Assembly (NCBI GenBank): GCA_002709525.1
Contig: PARE01000045.1
Coordinates: forward strand, 15,865-52,219
DNA from: Magnetovibrio sp.
GTDB lineage: Bacteria > Pseudomonadota > Alphaproteobacteria > Rhodospirillales > Casp-alpha2
Length of the DNA: 36,355 nt
Direction of reading: 5' to 3'
The translations under genes and the position numbers were made by a program. Shown piece by piece: positions 32,548 through 36,355 of this stretch (position 1 is its first letter; each line of letters starts with the position of its first letter). Under the pieces are notes generated by a model. The model saw nothing but the letters and a program-made list of their open reading frames with translations, had not been told where the DNA came from and ran no database searches.

Positions 32548-34059
32548 ATGGACAATGAAATGCGGTTTCCTCCTCATCGGTCAGGTTCTCGTCTCACTCC
32601 CTTCCCGGATAATATAGACGGGCCTTATGACGACCATCCACACGAAGAGTGTGGATTATTTGGCATCTATGGCAGTTCAGATGCTTCGGCACATACGGCG
32701 CTCGGGTTACACGCCCTTCAGCACCGCGGCCAGGAGTCAGCAGGAATCGTCGTTTACGATGGAGAGCAGTTCCATTCCCACCGCGCCCTTGGTTTAGTCG
32801 GTGATCATTTTAATGCCCAGTCGGTCATAGACCGCCTTAAGGGCAACGTCGCAATCGGCCATGTTCGCTATTCCACCAGCGGCGACACGGCGCTTCGTAA
32901 CGTGCAACCACTGTTTGCGGAGTTCAAGTTTGGCGGCCTGGCAGTTTGTCACAACGGCAACCTGACCAACGCGTATTCCATTCGCAACGATCTCGTGCAA
33001 CGTGGCTGCTTGTTCCAGTCCACCAGCGACACAGAGACAATCATCCATCTCATCGCAAAAAGCGAATATGGCCGAGTAGTGGACCGGCTTACTGATGCGC
33101 TCAGCCATATCGAGGGCGCCTACTCTCTGGTGGCTATAACCCAAAAGAAGTTGATCGGTGTACGCGACCCGTTTGGGGTTAGACCGCTTGTTTTGGGCCG
33201 CCTTGGTGACGCCACAATCCTTACCTCTGAGACCTGCGCCTTGGACATAATCGGGGCGGATTTCATCCGCAATGTGGAACCCGGTGAGATCGTAATCATC
33301 GATGAAAAAGGCCTACATAGCGTCAAGCCCTTCAACAAACGCCCCCAGAAATTCTGCATATTCGAATACATCTACTTCGCACGACCGGACAGCATCCTGG
33401 AAAGCCGCAATGTTTATAACGTCCGAAAGGAGATCGGCGCGCAGTTGGCGCGGGAAAGCCACGTGGAAGCTGATCTTGTTGTCCCGGTCCCAGATTCCGG
33501 GGTGCCGGCGGCCATTGGCTACGCGGAACAGGCTAATGTGCCCTTTGATCTCGGCATCATTCGCAATCACTATGTGGGTCGAACCTTCATTGAACCTACC
33601 GACCAAATTCGCCATCTCGGGGTGCGGCTTAAGCACAACGCCAATGCTGCGCACCTCAAGGGAAAGCGCGTGGTCCTCGTTGACGACTCCATCGTTCGTG
33701 GCACGACCTCGGTTAAAATCGTGGAAATGGTCCGTAATGCTGGAGCGTTAGAGGTCCACATGCGGATTTCCAGCCCACCGATCACCGAGTCCTGTTTTTA
33801 TGGTATCGACACGCCGAAGCGTGAGCAACTTCTAGCAGCACGGTACAACTTGTCCGGCATGGCGGACTACATCGGTGTCGACAGCTTAGCTTTCATCAGC
33901 GATGATGGTCTTTATCGCGCAGTTTGCGGCGCTCAACGCAACGCAAGGGAACCCCAGTACTGCGACGCCTGTTTCACTAACAGCTATCCAATCCGCCTGA
34001 CCGACCGCGACACGGAGCAACATCCGAACCTTCTCGCGCTTCTCGATGAGCAAACCTGA
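32548..34059 (+). CDS. purF: Amidophosphoribosyltransferase PurF with an N-terminal leader
   Basis: A 503-residue enzyme committing PRPP to purine synthesis. The glutaminase nucleophile is Cys35 in HEECGLFGIYG; GLHALQHRGQESAGI and CHNGNLTN follow. The PRPP loop is VVLVDDSIVRGTTS. Four cysteines sit where the B. subtilis-type 4Fe-4S enzyme has its ligands: KFCIFEYIYF, ESCFYGID and the two of QYCDACFTN. That type is made with an N-terminal propeptide; here the leader before Cys35 is 34 residues, longer than the 11 of B. subtilis. An AAGGAAA ribosome site lies in the 22-base gap after cvpA. Confidence 0.96.
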   Translation: MDNEMRFPPHRSGSRLTPFPDNIDGPYDDHPHEECGLFGIYGSSDASAHTALGLHALQHRGQESAGIVVYDGEQFHSHRALGLVGDHFNAQSVIDRLKGNVAIGHVRYSTSGDTALRNVQPLFAEFKFGGLAVCHNGNLTNAYSIRNDLVQRGCLFQSTSDTETIIHLIAKSEYGRVVDRLTDALSHIEGAYSLVAITQKKLIGVRDPFGVRPLVLGRLGDATILTSETCALDIIGADFIRNVEPGEIVIIDEKGLHSVKPFNKRPQKFCIFEYIYFARPDSILESRNVYNVRKEIGAQLARESHVEADLVVPVPDSGVPAAIGYAEQANVPFDLGIIRNHYVGRTFIEPTDQIRHLGVRLKHNANAAHLKGKRVVLVDDSIVRGTTSVKIVEMVRNAGALEVHMRISSPPITESCFYGIDTPKREQLLAARYNLSGMADYIGVDSLAFISDDGLYRAVCGAQRNAREPQYCDACFTNSYPIRLTDRDTEQHPNLLALLDEQT

Positions 34060-34061
34060 CC

Positions 34062-34778
34062 ATGGATAACTTAAGTGGCCGACTGCAAGGGCGTGTCGCT
34101 CTAATCACTGGTGCGTCCAGAGGTATCGGGGCAGCAGTCGCGCGGCTCTTCGCTAAGGAGGGCGCGCACATCATTGCGGTCGCTAGAACCGAAGGAGCTC
34201 TCGAAGAATTAGACGACGATATTAAAGGCTTTACCGGAGAGTCAGCGACGTTAGTGCCTATGGATATTACGGATTCCGAAAAAGTCGACCAAATGGGTGC
34301 ATTAATCAATCAGAGGTTTGGTAGACTGGACGTTCTTGTGGGTAATGCGGGAATTCTCGGTACTCTGTCTCCCCTGGGGCATATCGATCCAAAGATTTGG
34401 GATCAAGTAATAGCTGTCAATGTCAGCGCCAATTGGCGGTTACTGCGCTCTATGGATCCGTTATTGCGCTCCTCCGATGCCGGTCGGGCCATTTTCGTCA
34501 CATCAACCGTGGGTGCAGAAGCCCGCGCCTATTGGGGAGCCTACGCTGTCTCCAAGGCAGCATTGGAAATGATGACACGCACCTACGCCAAAGAAATAGA
34601 TATGACGCCAATTCGGGTCAATATGGTGAACCCCGGCGCGACTCGGACGCAAATGCGATCACAGGCTATGCCGGGTGAGGACCCCAACACCTTGCCGAAA
34701 CCCGAAGATCGGGCGGAAGTCTTCGTCGATCTAGCTCTGCCTAGTTGCACTGCGAACGGGGAACTATTCACCGCCTAG
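34062..34778 (+). CDS. Short-chain dehydrogenase/reductase downstream of purF
   Basis: A 238-residue classical SDR. The cofactor motif TGASRGIGAAVA covers residues 16-27, NAG is in VGNAGILGTLSPLG, and the catalytic residues are Ser148 (FVTSTVG), Tyr161 and Lys165 (YAVSKAALE). The insertion ILGTLSPLGHIDPKIWDQV resembles the YciK-like SDR branch. Substrate is unknown. It begins two bases after purF and is probably co-transcribed; an SDR in this position is seen in other alphaproteobacteria, but no purine role is known. Confidence 0.9.
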   Translation: MDNLSGRLQGRVALITGASRGIGAAVARLFAKEGAHIIAVARTEGALEELDDDIKGFTGESATLVPMDITDSEKVDQMGALINQRFGRLDVLVGNAGILGTLSPLGHIDPKIWDQVIAVNVSANWRLLRSMDPLLRSSDAGRAIFVTSTVGAEARAYWGAYAVSKAALEMMTRTYAKEIDMTPIRVNMVNPGATRTQMRSQAMPGEDPNTLPKPEDRAEVFVDLALPSCTANGELFTA

Positions 34779-34828
34779 AAAAATCACACTCTCTTCCCGT
34801 TTTTGATCCACCTTGGTTGCCAGAACAA

Positions 34829-34846
34829 CTGTAATTCGTCCACAAT
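34829..34846 (+). promoter_or_regulatory. Weak Pho-box-like sequence before the phosphate genes
   Basis: CTGTAAT (34829-34835), four bases, then CCACAAT (34840-34846) has the 11-base spacing of a PhoB direct repeat. The first half differs from CTGTCAT at one position, but the second half is poor. It lies about 70 bases before the DUF47 start. It is listed because the genes are phosphate-related, not because the match is strong. Confidence 0.2.
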
Positions 34847-34916
34847 GACGGAGTTTCAACGGGCTTTTGAGTTTTTTTTTGTTTCTTTCGTTGTTCACCG
34901 TCTGGGGGACCATTTC

Positions 34917-35579
34917 ATGAAACTTACTCGCGATGTTCGGCTATTTCATCGTACCAAGGATCTGGAAATCCAAATCGATCAGTTTCTCGACGCCCTGTCA
35001 GAGTCTGCGATCGTTTTTAAACTCGCCGTCGACGTATACCTATCGGGGGGCTGCACAGAAGAATTTTCCCAAAAGCATAAACAAGTGGACCAGTTGGAGA
35101 GCCATGCAGACCACCTCCGGCGCGCGATCGAGATCCAACTCTACACCCAAACGTTAATTCCAGAATCCCGCGGCGACGTCCTGGGTCTACTCGAAAACCT
35201 TGATAATATCATCAATTTGATTGAGGGCGTTCTATGGTCTTTTGATATCGAAAAGCCTGAGATTCCGGAGAACTGTAAGGATGGTTACAGAGAACTTGTT
35301 GCCATGACTTGCGAGGCTGTGGAGGCTGTAGTCTTGGCCTCACGAGCATTTTTCCGCAATATCGAGGCCGTGGGCGATCATGGTCACAAAGTCCTCTTTT
35401 TTGAGACTGAGGCTGATAAAGCCAGTACGAGCTTGAAACGTACAATCTTTGAGTCAGAACTGGGCATTGGGCATAAAATGCACCTGCGCGGCTTTGCCGA
35501 AAACATTGATGATGTCGCAGACTGGGCGGAGGATGTTGCTGATCGCCTAGCGATCTACGTCATCAAGCGAACCGTTTAA
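34917..35579 (+). CDS. DUF47 (PhoU-like) phosphate transport regulator
   Basis: A 220-residue helical protein of the TIGR00153/DUF47 family, related to PhoU. It has charged helices and a conserved D-x-x-x-L-E-x-x-AD pattern (KQVDQLESHADHLRRAIE), ENLDNIINLIEGVLW and a C-terminal GFAENIDDVADWAEDVADRL. The family is encoded next to PiT transporters and is thought to modulate them. The ATG at 34917 has GGGGGA seven to twelve bases upstream; the longer frame to 34803 adds 38 unrelated residues. It is followed after 13 bases by the PiT gene. Confidence 0.9.
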   Translation: MKLTRDVRLFHRTKDLEIQIDQFLDALSESAIVFKLAVDVYLSGGCTEEFSQKHKQVDQLESHADHLRRAIEIQLYTQTLIPESRGDVLGLLENLDNIINLIEGVLWSFDIEKPEIPENCKDGYRELVAMTCEAVEAVVLASRAFFRNIEAVGDHGHKVLFFETEADKASTSLKRTIFESELGIGHKMHLRGFAENIDDVADWAEDVADRLAIYVIKRTV

Positions 35580-35592
35580 GCTTTATTCTACC

Positions 35593-36355
35593 ATGGACAT
35601 TTCAGTACTCATCTTCCTCAGCAGTGGTTTATTCTTGGGCTGGGCGCTGGGCGCTAACGACGCCGCCAATGTCTTCGGCACGGCCGTAGGCTCACGGATG
35701 GTTCGATTTTCGACGGCTGCTATTATCTGCAGCATTTTCGTGATCCTAGGTGCCGTCATCAGCGGAGCAGGCACCACGGAGACCCTTGGTAAACTTGGCG
35801 CTATCAACACCCTCCCCGGTTCTTTTATGACGGCTTTGGCTGCAGCCACCGCTGTCTACCTAATGACCAAAATCGGACTTCCCGTCTCCACCAGCCAAGC
35901 CATAGTCGGTGCGATCATTGGATGGAACTTATTCAGTAGCTCACCCACCGATAGCGAGTCATTGACCAAAATCATATCCACTTGGGTATTGTGCCCCATT
36001 CTCGCCGCAGTGTTTTCAGCTCTGATCTATCTGATTGTGGTAAAGATTATTCGAAGTGTGAAAATCCACCTCCTCCGCTCCGACCTATACACGCGCATTG
36101 GCCTTGTATTGGCGGGCGCTTTCGGATCATACAGCCTAGGCGCCAACAACATCGCCAACGTAGTCGGCGTTTTCGGCCCGGCCAATCCGTTCACAGACTT
36201 CTCTATTGTCACTGTTGGCACTTTCACAGCCGCTCAGCAGCTTTTTCTATTGGGCGCCCTCGCCATTGGCGTAGGCGTGTTCACCTATTCAAAACGGGTC
36301 ATGATGACCGTCGGAAACGATCTGCTTCCGCTCTCTCCGGTTGCAGCTTGGGTCG
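35593..36355 (+). CDS. PiT-family inorganic phosphate transporter (3' end outside the window)
   Basis: An open frame from ATG 35593 runs off the window end, giving 254 complete codons without a stop. It is a multi-pass membrane protein with both PiT signatures: GANDAANVFGT at residues 20-30 and GANNIANVVGVF in the second half. LPVSTSQAIVGAIIGW between them is also standard. PiT proteins import phosphate with a metal or proton. The DUF47 gene directly upstream is the usual partner. Full-length members have over 300 residues, so roughly the last quarter or more is missing here. Confidence 0.93.
   Translation, partial: MDISVLIFLSSGLFLGWALGANDAANVFGTAVGSRMVRFSTAAIICSIFVILGAVISGAGTTETLGKLGAINTLPGSFMTALAAATAVYLMTKIGLPVSTSQAIVGAIIGWNLFSSSPTDSESLTKIISTWVLCPILAAVFSALIYLIVVKIIRSVKIHLLRSDLYTRIGLVLAGAFGSYSLGANNIANVVGVFGPANPFTDFSIVTVGTFTAAQQLFLLGALAIGVGVFTYSKRVMMTVGNDLLPLSPVAAWV

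Noticed and set aside
1-36355. CRISPR array, prophage, transposase, toxin-antitoxin or defence genes
   Set aside because: No regular direct repeats, transposase or integrase motifs or terminal repeats were seen, and every sizeable gene fits a housekeeping or metabolic family.

Overview
The window is a dense stretch of bacterial chromosome, roughly half G+C. Gene content and order indicate an alphaproteobacterium, most likely allied to Rhodospirillales or a related marine lineage: lptF-lptG-lptD-surA-pdxA-rsmA, then gmk-yicC-mltG-fabF-acpP-fabG-fabD on the opposite strand, then rpsF-rpsR-(DUF2232)-rplI-dnaB-alr-mlaE-mlaF-radA-cvpA-purF. The lineage call rests on recognised order and protein features, not on a database search. 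No IS element, prophage, CRISPR array, tRNA or rRNA was seen. Almost everything is housekeeping, and many genes overlap by 1 to 8 bases.

Left part (36-4972, + strand): yaaA (peroxide stress), an AllC/HyuC-type amidohydrolase, an AzlC/AzlD-type amino-acid exporter pair and a DmdC-type acyl-CoA dehydrogenase form a tightly packed metabolic group. Next comes the LPS-export and outer-membrane block (5059-11292: LptF, LptG, LptD, SurA), then pdxA, rsmA and an appended Fe(II)/2-oxoglutarate dioxygenase (13158-13997). The dioxygenase meets gmk tail to tail across only three bases.

Middle part (14001-20546, - strand): transcription runs from fabD through fabG, acpP, fabF and mltG, and then yicC and gmk. 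This covers fatty-acid synthesis, the glycan-strand terminating transglycosylase, an RNase and guanylate kinase. Divergent from fabD lies a translationally overlapping pair of zinc-dependent medium-chain dehydrogenases (20666-22818) that looks like an accessory insertion.

Right part (23198-36355, + strand): the S6/S18/L9 ribosomal protein operon has a good promoter, a structured leader and a clear rho-independent terminator. It is followed by dnaB (with DnaA-box-like repeats upstream), alr, a two-gene MlaE/MlaF lipid transporter, radA, cvpA, purF, an SDR, and the DUF47/PiT phosphate pair; the PiT gene is cut by the window end.

Most unusual observations: (1) the N-terminal region of LptD carries four spaced copies of an [E/Q/D]RPLG[V/T]L[I/L] motif whose codons differ at nearly every synonymous position, which suggests a selected short linear motif; (2) two mutually exclusive hairpins in the rpsF leader abut the Shine-Dalgarno sequence; (3) 20-bp-phased TTCCACAA repeats lie upstream of dnaB; (4) a hairpin covers both convergent stop codons of the dioxygenase and gmk. 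No complete new multi-gene system was found.
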